Shown one piece after another: positions 35,637 through 44,623 of a stretch of 64,000 nucleotides of DNA; position 1 is the stretch's first letter, and each line of letters starts with the position of its first letter. The translations under genes were made by a program, and so were the position numbers. This DNA is from Desulfotomaculaceae bacterium (lineage in GTDB: Bacteria; Bacillota; Desulfotomaculia; Desulfotomaculales; Pelotomaculaceae). The stretch spans positions 34,585 to 98,584 of the forward strand of contig JAQVGZ010000001.1 of NCBI GenBank assembly GCA_028696455.1, read 5' to 3'. A model generated the notes under the pieces. That model had not been told where the DNA came from. It did no database searches and saw only the letters and a program-made list of their open reading frames with translations.

Positions 35637-37577
35637 ATGAGGTACGCAGAGACAGGGTTTAATTTAGAAGTTGATTTGACTAAAGGAAATATTGAGAGGG
35701 TAGAAACTGACCCTAAATTAACTGAACTTTATTTGGGTGGTCAGGGTACTGCTGCCAAACTCTTCTGGGACAGGGTTCCTCCTGAAGTCAAACCCTTTGA
35801 TCCCGAAAACCTACTCATGTTCAGCGCCGGCCTTTTACATGGCACTCCTGTTCCAGGTGCCAACCGTACTTCTGTCAATACCATTTCTCCCGCCACAGGC
35901 TTATTTGGACATTCCTTAATGGGAGGGTTCTTCGGGCCGGAACTCAAGTACGCCGGTTACGACAAAATCATCATTCGCGGCAAGTCGCCCGAACTGGTTT
36001 ATTTGTGGATCCACAATGACAAAGTAGAAATCCGTGATGCCAGTCACCTTAAAGGATTGGGCATTAACGAAACTACGAAGGCCATTAGACAGGAATTAGG
36101 TGAACCCAGAGCCCAAGTGGCCTGCATTGGTCCGGCTGGTGAAAACCGGGTCTATACAGCTAGTATCGATTGCGGTTGGTCCAGCGCAGCCCGCGGGATA
36201 GGCCCGGTTATGGGAGACAAAAGGTTAAAAGCAATTGCCGTGCGTGGCACTAAAGACATTTACGTTGCCCACCCGCAAGAACTCTATGAAGAATGCAGAA
36301 AGATGTATAAGAAAATTAATGACAGCGATGGTTGCGGTGACTGGATGGCAGTCGATGAGGATGACAGCTTCCACCACAACAATTTCGCCTGGGGTAATGC
36401 CCGGACGCGGATAAAAAATTACTGGAGCGCTGAACTGCAAGAAAGATGGACACGCTGGAAATATGATAACATGGACCGGCAAATGGGTTGCTTTGCATGC
36501 CCGAAGGGTTGCATTAACGTTATTTCCTGGCAGGATAAACCTCGCTTTGCCTATAAATGCTACGGCAAAGATACCTACCATATGGCTGCCTTTAAAGAGC
36601 TGGACTACACCTATGGTATGCTTGGTAAAGCTATAAATTACGGTCTGGACTCCTACTCAACGGCACAACTCCTGGCGTTTGCTGTTGAGCTTTACGAGGC
36701 TGGTATTTTAACTGATAAGGATCTGCCTAATTTCCCGAAAGATTCCGGAGATAGAATCCTGTATCTCATGGAAATGGTTGTTCACCGGGAAGGGATTGGA
36801 GATACTTTAGCCTATGGCATTACTAAAGCGGCTAAAATGATTGGTAAAGGTGCAGAAAAATACGACCACAATACCGTAAAAGGATTCGAACAGTTGCCGA
36901 TTAAGCTAGGAAAGCTAAACCCCGCTTACTTCCTGATGATTGCCACCGCAGAAAAGATGGCAATCACCCAGATTGAGGGGTCATTCCCGCAGGATCCGTT
37001 GCCAACTATCGAAGAGAGGCAAAAGTTCTGCGATGAATGGGAAGCGGTGCCTCATGGTTCAAAGTTTAAACAATATTTTATGGAGTGGGAAAAGAGAAAC
37101 GAAATCTCTGATGACAGGACTTGTGAAATTGTTGACTGGAATGAAACCATGCACTACGTTGATGACTCCACCGGTCTTTGTGGTTTTGTGTCATCCTTTA
37201 GAGGTCAGTTTGGCGGAAAAGTTGCCTATCACTTGAATAATGTGCCTAAGTTTGTCACGCTGGCAACAGGTATTGAGTTTGATACAGACGGGCTATGGGA
37301 AATTGCTAGAAGAAACCGGACATTGATTAGAGCCATTAACAATAGACTGGGACTGCGGAGAATACATGATCGTCCGCCGGAAGACCACTGGGCAGTAAGA
37401 GACGAAGAATATGAACAAAAGCTGCTAAGTCAGTATTATGAATTCAGAGGCTGGAATATGGATGCCATTCCTACCAAGGAAACTTTATATAAACTGAAAC
37501 TGGACTATGTGGCCGATGAGTTAATCGAGCGGGGAATTCTGACCGAGGATGATTCCGACAAAGAGAAAGCACTATAG
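35637..37577 (+). CDS. bamB: BamB-2: divergent tungsten AOR-family subunit
   Basis: 646 residues. Same family and layout as BamB-1 (MRYAETGFNLEVDLT, KYAGYDKIIIRGKSP, VMGDKRLKAIAVRGTK), but the cluster region is GCFACPKGCINV instead of SCYNCPLKCGATI. The middle and C-terminal parts differ widely (KELDYTYGMLGKAINYGLDSYS; SSFRGQFGGKVAYH). BamB-1 is nearer the Geobacter BamB I remember, so this copy may act on another aromatic or alicyclic acyl-CoA, or run in another direction. ATG with TAGAGGGG upstream. Leads the second module. Confidence 0.82.
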   Translation: MRYAETGFNLEVDLTKGNIERVETDPKLTELYLGGQGTAAKLFWDRVPPEVKPFDPENLLMFSAGLLHGTPVPGANRTSVNTISPATGLFGHSLMGGFFGPELKYAGYDKIIIRGKSPELVYLWIHNDKVEIRDASHLKGLGINETTKAIRQELGEPRAQVACIGPAGENRVYTASIDCGWSSAARGIGPVMGDKRLKAIAVRGTKDIYVAHPQELYEECRKMYKKINDSDGCGDWMAVDEDDSFHHNNFAWGNARTRIKNYWSAELQERWTRWKYDNMDRQMGCFACPKGCINVISWQDKPRFAYKCYGKDTYHMAAFKELDYTYGMLGKAINYGLDSYSTAQLLAFAVELYEAGILTDKDLPNFPKDSGDRILYLMEMVVHREGIGDTLAYGITKAAKMIGKGAEKYDHNTVKGFEQLPIKLGKLNPAYFLMIATAEKMAITQIEGSFPQDPLPTIEERQKFCDEWEAVPHGSKFKQYFMEWEKRNEISDDRTCEIVDWNETMHYVDDSTGLCGFVSSFRGQFGGKVAYHLNNVPKFVTLATGIEFDTDGLWEIARRNRTLIRAINNRLGLRRIHDRPPEDHWAVRDEEYEQKLLSQYYEFRGWNMDAIPTKETLYKLKLDYVADELIERGILTEDDSDKEKAL

Positions 37578-37597
37578 TCAGGGAGGTGAAAACTGTA

Positions 37598-38149
37598 ATG
37601 GGTGAGTTAGTAAAGAAAAAAGTTAAAGTGATCAAAGTTAATCTTGGTAAATGCAATGGTTGCCGTTATTGTGAGATAGCTTGCGCAGCATTTCACGCCA
37701 ATCCGCGATATAGCAGCATAAATCCGGCTAGGTCACGAATTAGAGTTGTTACGGATATATATAATGATGAGTTAGTCCCGATTCGCGCCACTGATTATAG
37801 TAAAGCTGAATGTGATGGCCGGCGTGTTTATACGGTTGGTGATAAGGAATATAGTGAGTGCAGCTTCTGCGGGACAATCTGCCCGGCCAGGGATCTATTC
37901 CATGAGCCAGATTCTGGTCTGCCCCTTAAATGCGATTTGTGTGAAAGCGATCCGCCGCAAGAAGAGCCCTTGTGTGTTCAGGCGTGCGCTCGTGATGCCC
38001 TGACTTACGAGGAAAAGGAAGTTTTAGTTGAGGCTGAAGATGAAGCGCAGGTAAGGCCGGCTGAGATGGAGTTGGGATTAAGATCACTAATTGACAAATA
38101 TGGAGTTGCAGCTTTAACAGATACTTTTGCCCGGATGAAGAAGGGCTAA
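37598..38149 (+). CDS. bamC: BamC-2: ferredoxin-like electron-transfer subunit
   Basis: 183 residues. [4Fe-4S] motifs CNGCRYCEIAC, CSFCGTICP, CDLCESDPPQEEPLCVQAC. The ORF track starts at GTG 37586, inside GGGAGGTG, so ATG 37598 with that Shine-Dalgarno nine bases away is better. Paralogue of BamC-1 with clear divergence. The bamD-2 start lies 9 bp after its stop. Confidence 0.82.
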   Translation: MGELVKKKVKVIKVNLGKCNGCRYCEIACAAFHANPRYSSINPARSRIRVVTDIYNDELVPIRATDYSKAECDGRRVYTVGDKEYSECSFCGTICPARDLFHEPDSGLPLKCDLCESDPPQEEPLCVQACARDALTYEEKEVLVEAEDEAQVRPAEMELGLRSLIDKYGVAALTDTFARMKKG

Positions 38150-38158
38150 AACACTAAT

Positions 38159-39328
38159 GTGAAAGAAGAGGATTTCGTGGAAACTGTAACCCCCTTCAAA
38201 GAAGTAATTGATGAAATAAAGCAGGGCGGCGGAGAAGCCGTCAAATACTGCTACCAATGTGGGAAGTGCGATACTGTTTGCCCCTGGAATAAGGTAAGAA
38301 CTTTCAGTATGCGCAAGCTAATCCGGGAGGCTACCTTCGGTTTGACCGAAATTGAGAATGAAGAAATCTGGCGCTGCACCACTTGCGGGAAGTGCGTCCA
38401 GAAATGCCCGCGTGACGTCAAGCAGATTAATAACATGATCGCAGTGCGCCGGATGGCCACCGGCTATGGTGTATTTCCTGCCGCTGTCAAGCCGATCCGC
38501 GGAATTGCCTCCAACCTAGGCGCAGAAGGCAACCCTTTCGGTGAAAGCCGGAAAAATAGGGCGGATTGGGCCGATGGTCTCTCCGTTAAAACCTTTGAGG
38601 AAGGCATGGAAGTTCTATATTACCCCGGCTGCTACCTCTGCTATGACCCAAGGTTGAAGAAGGTAGCCAAAGCCACGGCCAGTGTCCTCAACAGGGCCGG
38701 AGTGGATTACGGGATCCTGGGCGAGCAGGAGAACTGCTGCGGGGAAAGCATCCGCAAGACCGGCAATGAGGAATTGTTCAGGAAATTAGCCAAAGATAAC
38801 ATCAAAACGTTTATCGAAAACGGTGTTAAGAAAATAGTGGTATCTTCCCCGCACTGCTTACACACCTTCAAGAACGAGTATCCTGAATTTATGGCGAATT
38901 TTGAAGTATTGCATATAACCGAGTTTTTGTTCCAGTTGATTAACGAGGGAAGACTACAAATCAATAAGGAATATGCGAAGAAAATTGTATATCATGACCC
39001 CTGCTATCTAGGCCGGCATAACGGTGTGTTTGATCAGCCGCGCGGGATCTTAACGAAGGTACCCGGTCTGGAACTAAAAGAATTTGCCGAGTCGCGGGAA
39101 GAAAGCTTCTGCTGCGGCATGGGTGGTGGCAGGATTTGGATGGAAACACATACTTCCGACCGGTTCTCCAACCTCAGGTTGAAAGACGCCATTGACCTTG
39201 GCGCTGAAGAACTGGTTACCGCATGCCCCTATTGCATCACCATGTTTGAGGACAGTAGAGCGGTTGGAAACTTAGATGACGTGATCCAAGTCAAGGATAT
39301 CACGGAGGTTCTCAACGAGGTGATTTAG
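38159..39328 (+). CDS. bamD: BamD-2: HdrD-like CCG-domain Fe-S protein
   Basis: 389 residues, identical to BamD-1 apart from a GTG instead of ATG start codon. Same two ferredoxin motifs and two CCG domains. There is no clear Shine-Dalgarno in the short gap from bamC-2, unlike copy 1 (AAAGGA), so expression may differ. It overlaps fdhD-2 by one base. Confidence 0.85.
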   Translation: MKEEDFVETVTPFKEVIDEIKQGGGEAVKYCYQCGKCDTVCPWNKVRTFSMRKLIREATFGLTEIENEEIWRCTTCGKCVQKCPRDVKQINNMIAVRRMATGYGVFPAAVKPIRGIASNLGAEGNPFGESRKNRADWADGLSVKTFEEGMEVLYYPGCYLCYDPRLKKVAKATASVLNRAGVDYGILGEQENCCGESIRKTGNEELFRKLAKDNIKTFIENGVKKIVVSSPHCLHTFKNEYPEFMANFEVLHITEFLFQLINEGRLQINKEYAKKIVYHDPCYLGRHNGVFDQPRGILTKVPGLELKEFAESREESFCCGMGGGRIWMETHTSDRFSNLRLKDAIDLGAEELVTACPYCITMFEDSRAVGNLDDVIQVKDITEVLNEVI

Positions 39329-40106
39329 TGGCGAGGAAGCCGGACATGCAGGAAGCAATTGGAGTAACCGGTATGAAAGATGTAGTAGCGGAGGTAATCT
39401 GTGATCGCTTTTCAGAGGGTGGATGGCTCAGGACCGCGGCTTACATGCCTAGAGAGATGGAGTTAACCATCTATGTGAATGAGAAAGCGCTGGTTACTAT
39501 CTTGTGCACTGCGGCCAAGCTGGATTATCTTGTCTTTGGCTACCTTTACGCCGAGGGAATCATCTCATGCGCCGGCGATGTGGCAAGCGTACGGTTGAGT
39601 AAAGAGGAATCGCTGGCCGACGTGAGGCTGAAGAACCCTAGGAATGAATTGCCGACGTTGCGCAAACTTGGCTGCAGCGGCAGTTCAATTTTTAAAACTC
39701 AAGGACAAAGAGTTAATTCGGATCTTGTTGTTGCACCGGAGGAAGTGCTGTCACTGATGCAGAAATTGCAAGAGCAGATGGAGCTGTATCCGATTAGTGG
39801 CGGCGTGCACACTTCCGCTCTATCCGATACCAAGAACCTGCTGGTGGTGGCTGAGGATATCGGACGTCATAACACCTTGAACAAAATCCAGGGCGAATGT
39901 TTATTGCGGGGTATACCAACCAGGGATCGTCTAGTGCTGATTACTGGCCGCATATCGTCCGAGATGCTGCTCAAGGCGGCAAGGATGGAAACGCCGGTTG
40001 TTGTTTCACGGCACGCGCCGACGGAGAACGCCATTTTACTTGCACGTGATTTGGGCATTACCCTGGTTGGCCAGGCCCGTAATAGCCGCCTAGCGGTGTT
40101 TACCCA
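38160..40106 (+). repeat. 1,947-bp exact repeat, copy 2 (bamD-fdhD)
   Basis: Second copy of 28781-30727 in the same orientation. The two direct repeats enclose fdhD-1 end, bamE-1, bamF-1, bamB-2 and bamC-2. Homologous recombination between them would delete 9,379 bp and leave one hybrid module. Confidence 0.9.
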
Positions 40107-40137
40107 CCTGGAACGACTTTGTTGCTTAACAAATTAA
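39328..40137 (+). CDS. fdhD: FdhD-2: sulfurtransferase for Mo/W cofactor maturation
   Basis: 269 residues, identical to FdhD-1 up to FTH, then LERLCCLTN instead of PERLGLPTN. The exact repeat ends at this point. Same family assignment and same single-Cys LGCSGSS loop. Two identical FdhDs are not needed for function, so the copy probably rides along with bamD. Confidence 0.88.
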   Translation: MARKPDMQEAIGVTGMKDVVAEVICDRFSEGGWLRTAAYMPREMELTIYVNEKALVTILCTAAKLDYLVFGYLYAEGIISCAGDVASVRLSKEESLADVRLKNPRNELPTLRKLGCSGSSIFKTQGQRVNSDLVVAPEEVLSLMQKLQEQMELYPISGGVHTSALSDTKNLLVVAEDIGRHNTLNKIQGECLLRGIPTRDRLVLITGRISSEMLLKAARMETPVVVSRHAPTENAILLARDLGITLVGQARNSRLAVFTHLERLCCLTN

Positions 40138-40201
40138 AGTACGGCTGACCCGGCCGAACCCGGACAGTACGGGCACAAAAACCTGATGAGGGTGGATAGG
40201 A

Positions 40202-43200
40202 ATGGAAAAAGAACAAATGGAAGAACAGATTTCTAAATGTATCGGAGAGAAAAATTTTGGAGATGTAATGGTTGTCGGTGGCGGGATCAGCGGTATTCAA
40301 GCTGCGCTGGATCTTGGCACGGCAGGTTTTAAAGTATACCTGGTGGATAAGGCGCCAACTATTGGCGGCCACATGGCCCAGTTGGACAAGACCTTTCCCA
40401 CCAACGACTGCTCTATGTGTATTGAGTCTCCCAAGTTTAATGAAACTGCAAGACATCCCAATATTGAGATCATCACCTATACTGAAGTGGACAGTGTGGA
40501 GGGGCAATCTGGGGACTTTACGGTAACCCTTAAGAAAAAGCCCCGGTATATTGATGAGACAAAATGCACCGGCTGTACCGTCTGTACAGAATACTGCCCG
40601 GTCGTGTACCCTGATCAATTCAACCAGGAGATATCCAAGAATAAAGCGATCCATATCTACTTTGCCCAGGCCACTCCCCTTGTTTCTTATATCGATGACA
40701 GTTGCCGTTACCTGAAAGATAAGACATGCACGATTTGCCAGGGAGTTTGTAAGTCTGATGCCATTGATTTCACTCAAAAGCCTGAGAAAATGGAAGTAAA
40801 AGTAGGGGCGATCGTGCTGGCCCCAGGCTTTGATGCCTTTGATCCCAAGTTGCGGCAAGACTATGGCTACGGAGTGTTTGAGAACGTGGTCACCAGCCTT
40901 GATTACGAGCGGCTATTATGTGCCACCGGGCCTTACGAAGGTGAGATCATGCGCGCGAGTGACAAGAAACACCCGCATAAAATCGCCTGGATCCACTGCG
41001 TTGGCTCCAGGCAGGTACTAGAGGGCGGCAACAGTTATTGCTCAGGCGTATGTTGCACTTACACTCAGAAGCAGGTTATTTTGACTAAAGATCATGACGC
41101 CGAGGCCGAGTGCGTCATCTTCCATAATGATATCCGCTCCTATGGCAAGGACTTTGAGCGCTTCTACCAGAGAGCCGAGAACCTGCCCGGAATCCGGTTT
41201 GTCAGAAGTTATGTGTCAATAGGAAAAGAGATCCCTGGAAGCAAGAATGTCACAATCAGATACGCTACTGCCGAGAGCGGGGTAAAAGAGGAAGAATTCG
41301 ATATGGTTGTGCTGTCCGTTGGCCTGAACCCGCCGGCGGATGCGTTAAAAATGGCCGAAACCTTCGGTATCGAGTTGAATAACCACGGATTCTGCAAAAC
41401 CAATCCCTTTAATCCGATGGAAACCACCCGCCCGGGAATTTTTATCAGCGGTTCCTTCCAGGGACCGATTGATATTCCCGAATCGGTGGTAACCGCCAGT
41501 GGCGCTGGCTCCCAGTGCGGTGAGCTCCTGGATTACCGGCGTGGCGAGCTTTCCACAGAAAGGGTTTACCCACTGGAAAAGGATGTATCGAAAGAAGAGC
41601 CCCGGATTGGTGTCTACGTGTGTCACTGTGGAGCCAATATCGGCAGGATCGTAAGTGTTCCTTCCGTAGTTGACTATGCCAGGACACTGCCCAATGTTGT
41701 GCATTCTGATGAGAGCCTGTTTATTTGCTCGACTGAAGCGGCTGCGATGCTGGCCAAGGACATTCAGGAAAAAGGGCTCAACCGCGTGGTTGTCGCCGCA
41801 TGCACGCCAAGGACACACGAGCCGTTGTTCCGGGAGACGCTGCGTGAGGCTGGAATCAACCAGTATTACTTTGAATTTGCTAACATTAGAGAACACTGCT
41901 CCTGGGTTCACTCCAAAGAGGCAGAAACTGCCACTAAAAAGGCTAAGGAAATCGTCAGAATGGCGGTAGCTAGAGCCAGCTATTTGGAGCCCCTGGAAGA
42001 ATTTGACCTGCCTGTGGACAGAAGGGCATTAGTGGTTGGCGGCGGAGTGGCCGGCATGACCAGCGCTCTCTCCATTGCTAAACAAGGCCATGAGGTTTAT
42101 CTGGTGGAAAAAGCCAGCGACCTGGGTGGCCAGGCGCGAAGAATCCATTATACGCTGGAAGGAATGGATGTTCAGGCGTATTTGAATGATTTGATCCGAA
42201 AGGTTTACCAACACCCCTTAATCCATGTCTATACTGATGCCACTATCCTGGACGCCAGCGGCTTTGTTGGGAATTTTGTAACCACGGTGAAGAGTGAAGG
42301 CAGGATTACAACCATCAAGCATGGCGCCGGTATCATTGCGACTGGGGCTGACGTATACACTCCCAGCGAGTACCTCTATGGTGCAGACGATCGGGTCATG
42401 ACCCATCTAGAGCTTGATGAGGCAATCAACAATGGAAGCGAAAAGGTAGCTAACGCGGAAAGTGTTGTGATGATCCAGTGCGTGGGCTGTAGAAATGAAG
42501 ACCGGAATTACTGCAGCCGAATCTGCTGCACTGAGTCGATTAAAAACGCTTTGAAACTAAAAGAAATCAAACCCGAGATAGATGTGTATATACTCTTCCG
42601 GGATATCAGAACTTATGGCTTCAAAGAGGATTATTACCGGGAAGCGGCCAACAACAATGTCAGGTTCATCCGCTATGAACCGGAAAGTCCGCCTGTGGTG
42701 GAAGCGGGTGAGTCGGATGAAGGCAAGCAGGTTCTGAAGGTTACCGTAATAGATCCAATCCTAGTGAAGAAGCTGGAATTAGACGCCGATATACTTGCTC
42801 TGGCAGCTGCTGTTATTCCGTCGGCAGACAGGAAGGAAATAGCAAACTTGTTTAAGGTATCCCTGGGCCCGGATGAATTCTTCCAGGAAGCTCATGTCAA
42901 ATTAAGACCGGTTGACTTTGGTGCCGATGGCATGTACCTGGCCGGGACAGCCCACTATCCCAAGTTTATATCAGAAACGGTGAGCCAGGCCTATGGTGCC
43001 GCCGGGCGGGCCTTAACGCTTCTTTCACACGATACGGTAGTGGCCTCCGGCTCCGTTTGTGAGGTGGATGAGAGCAGGTGTATTTCCTGCGGAGCCTGCA
43101 TCACTGTATGTGAATATGGCGCCATCGAGTTTTATAACTCACCAACAGGCAGAAAGGCCAGGGTTAATCCTGTTCTCTGTAAGGGAGATGGTCTGTGCAA

Positions 43201-43291
43201 CACCAAGTGCCCAACAGAGGCGATTGTACTCAAGCACTTCAATAATGTAGAGATGGCAAGCCAGATTGACGCGGCTTTTGCTGAATTATAG
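40202..43291 (+). CDS. bamE: BamE-2: HdrA-like flavoprotein, cysteine form
   Basis: 1,029 residues, uninterrupted. Cys73 (NDCSMCIESPKF; TGT codon) stands where BamE-1 has Sec. Two FAD domains ([31 protein letters not shown]) and ferredoxin sites CTGCTVCTEYC, CTICQGVC, CISCGACITVC and GDGLCNTKC. ATG with GGGTGG upstream. Expected to mediate flavin-based electron bifurcation with BamF-2 and BamGHI. Strong overall similarity to BamE-1, with the C-terminal third well conserved. Confidence 0.86.
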   Translation: MEKEQMEEQISKCIGEKNFGDVMVVGGGISGIQAALDLGTAGFKVYLVDKAPTIGGHMAQLDKTFPTNDCSMCIESPKFNETARHPNIEIITYTEVDSVEGQSGDFTVTLKKKPRYIDETKCTGCTVCTEYCPVVYPDQFNQEISKNKAIHIYFAQATPLVSYIDDSCRYLKDKTCTICQGVCKSDAIDFTQKPEKMEVKVGAIVLAPGFDAFDPKLRQDYGYGVFENVVTSLDYERLLCATGPYEGEIMRASDKKHPHKIAWIHCVGSRQVLEGGNSYCSGVCCTYTQKQVILTKDHDAEAECVIFHNDIRSYGKDFERFYQRAENLPGIRFVRSYVSIGKEIPGSKNVTIRYATAESGVKEEEFDMVVLSVGLNPPADALKMAETFGIELNNHGFCKTNPFNPMETTRPGIFISGSFQGPIDIPESVVTASGAGSQCGELLDYRRGELSTERVYPLEKDVSKEEPRIGVYVCHCGANIGRIVSVPSVVDYARTLPNVVHSDESLFICSTEAAAMLAKDIQEKGLNRVVVAACTPRTHEPLFRETLREAGINQYYFEFANIREHCSWVHSKEAETATKKAKEIVRMAVARASYLEPLEEFDLPVDRRALVVGGGVAGMTSALSIAKQGHEVYLVEKASDLGGQARRIHYTLEGMDVQAYLNDLIRKVYQHPLIHVYTDATILDASGFVGNFVTTVKSEGRITTIKHGAGIIATGADVYTPSEYLYGADDRVMTHLELDEAINNGSEKVANAESVVMIQCVGCRNEDRNYCSRICCTESIKNALKLKEIKPEIDVYILFRDIRTYGFKEDYYREAANNNVRFIRYEPESPPVVEAGESDEGKQVLKVTVIDPILVKKLELDADILALAAAVIPSADRKEIANLFKVSLGPDEFFQEAHVKLRPVDFGADGMYLAGTAHYPKFISETVSQAYGAAGRALTLLSHDTVVASGSVCEVDESRCISCGACITVCEYGAIEFYNSPTGRKARVNPVLCKGDGLCNTKCPTEAIVLKHFNNVEMASQIDAAFAEL

Positions 43292-43341
43292 ACGACGAGC
43301 ATAAATAATCCGGGATTATTAAGTAAGGGGGTGAGATAAGA

Positions 43342-44109
43342 ATGAGTACAGACAAAAAATTCACACCAAGGATTCTGGGTTTTGTATGCAACTGGTGAGC
43401 ATACGGTGCAGCAGACTTGGCTGGAGTTTCCAGACAACAATATGCGACCTACACCAAGTTAATCCGTGTGATGTGTTCCGGTAGAGTTGATCTCTCGCAT
43501 GTACTCAGGGCTTTCTCAAATGGAGCAGACGGAGTGTTTATCGGTGGTTGTCACCTCAACGAGTGCCATTACATCACTGATGGGAATTTCAGTGCTTTGG
43601 GCAATGTGTATATACTGAAAAAAATTATAGAGCGCATCGGACTAAACCCTGACCGGTTGAGAATGGAATCAATGTCTGCTGGTGAAGGTATCCGCTTTGC
43701 CGAAGTGATGAATGAATTCAGCAAGCAAGTGTTGGATTTAGGGCCGCTCGGCAAAGGTGAAGGGATGGACGAAGACACATTAAAGTCCAGGCTTGAGGCA
43801 GTTAAAAGTCTGGTTCCCTACATCAGGCTGGTGGAAAGGGAGAGGCTGAGATTACCTGTTAAAACAGAGCAAGCATACCGTAAGTTTTTCACCAGTGATG
43901 AGTTCAACAGGGTGTTTGATGAAACAATTGGAGAAAAATTAGCAATCGGGCAAATTATCTCCATTTTGCGGGAAAAACCCCTGACCACCGGCGAAATCGC
44001 CAATGCTTTAGGCCTGACTCCCTCTGAAGTATCAAGGCACTTGATTACTTCGTCAAGGCAAAGATTCGTCAGGTTCGACGAAAGCCTGAAACGTTACGCT
44101 CTCGCTTAA
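43342..44109 (+). CDS. bamF: BamF-2: MvhD-like selenoprotein with C-terminal winged-helix-like domain
   Basis: 255 residues with UGA at codon 19 as Sec; the ORF track starts only at 43417. ATG 43342 follows GGGGGTGAG. N-terminus GFVCNW-U-AYGAADLAG, then RVMCSGRVD and GCHLNECHY as in BamF-1. Past ~residue 140 it diverges. In place of the ferredoxin tail it ends in a helix-turn-helix-like stretch ISILREKPLTTGEIANALGLTPSEVSRHL, like an ArsR/MarR-type winged helix. Whether that part binds DNA, a partner subunit or nothing is open. Confidence 0.85.
43396..43433 (+). promoter_or_regulatory. SECIS element of BamF-2
   Basis: UGA 43396-43398; hairpin CTGGA-GTT-TCCAG at 43421-43433, identical to that in bamF-1, loop G 27 nt after the UGA. 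Confidence 0.7.
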
Positions 44110-44161
44110 GCTAGGAAGAGCTGGCGGTGATTAAAGGGAAAAAAGGAGATTGGAACAGGCT

Positions 44162-44614
44162 ATGGAAATGGATAGAGTCGATCAAATTATTGATAAACAC
44201 GAGTGCGAAGCCAGCTCGCTGATTCAGATATTGCTGGATATTCAAAGCGAGAACCGCTGGCTTCCTAAGGAAGCGCTTGAGAAGGTAGCCGAAAGACTGC
44301 AGGTTCCCTTAACCCGGATCCAGCACATCGCTACCTTCTATAAAGCCTTTAGCTTAGTACCTAAAGGACGCCATGGAATTCACGTTTGTTTGGGTACAGC
44401 CTGTCATGTGCGTGGCGCAAAGCGCGTCCTTGACGCGGTAAAAGACCTGACTAACATTAAACCAGGCGAAACGGATTTAGATTTAAAGTTTAGCCTGGAA
44501 ACGGTTAACTGCCTCGGCTGTTGTGCTTTAGGACCGGTGGTTGAAATTGACGGGAAGGTTTACGGTAACACAGCGCCGGCCATGATAGCAGACGTGATAA
44601 AAAACTATGATTAG
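44162..44614 (+). CDS. bamG: BamG: NuoE-like [2Fe-2S] subunit
   Basis: 150 residues, thioredoxin-like [2Fe-2S] NuoE family: HVCLGTACHVRGA and VNCLGCCALGPVVEI carry the four Cys ligands. The ORF starts at TTG 44150, only one base after AAGGAGA, so ATG 44162 is preferred. In the Bam complex GHI form the NADH-dehydrogenase-like end. Only module 2 carries these genes, so module 1 may share them or use another partner. Confidence 0.85.
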   Translation: MEMDRVDQIIDKHECEASSLIQILLDIQSENRWLPKEALEKVAERLQVPLTRIQHIATFYKAFSLVPKGRHGIHVCLGTACHVRGAKRVLDAVKDLTNIKPGETDLDLKFSLETVNCLGCCALGPVVEIDGKVYGNTAPAMIADVIKNYD

Positions 44615-44623
44615 GGTGAAATT

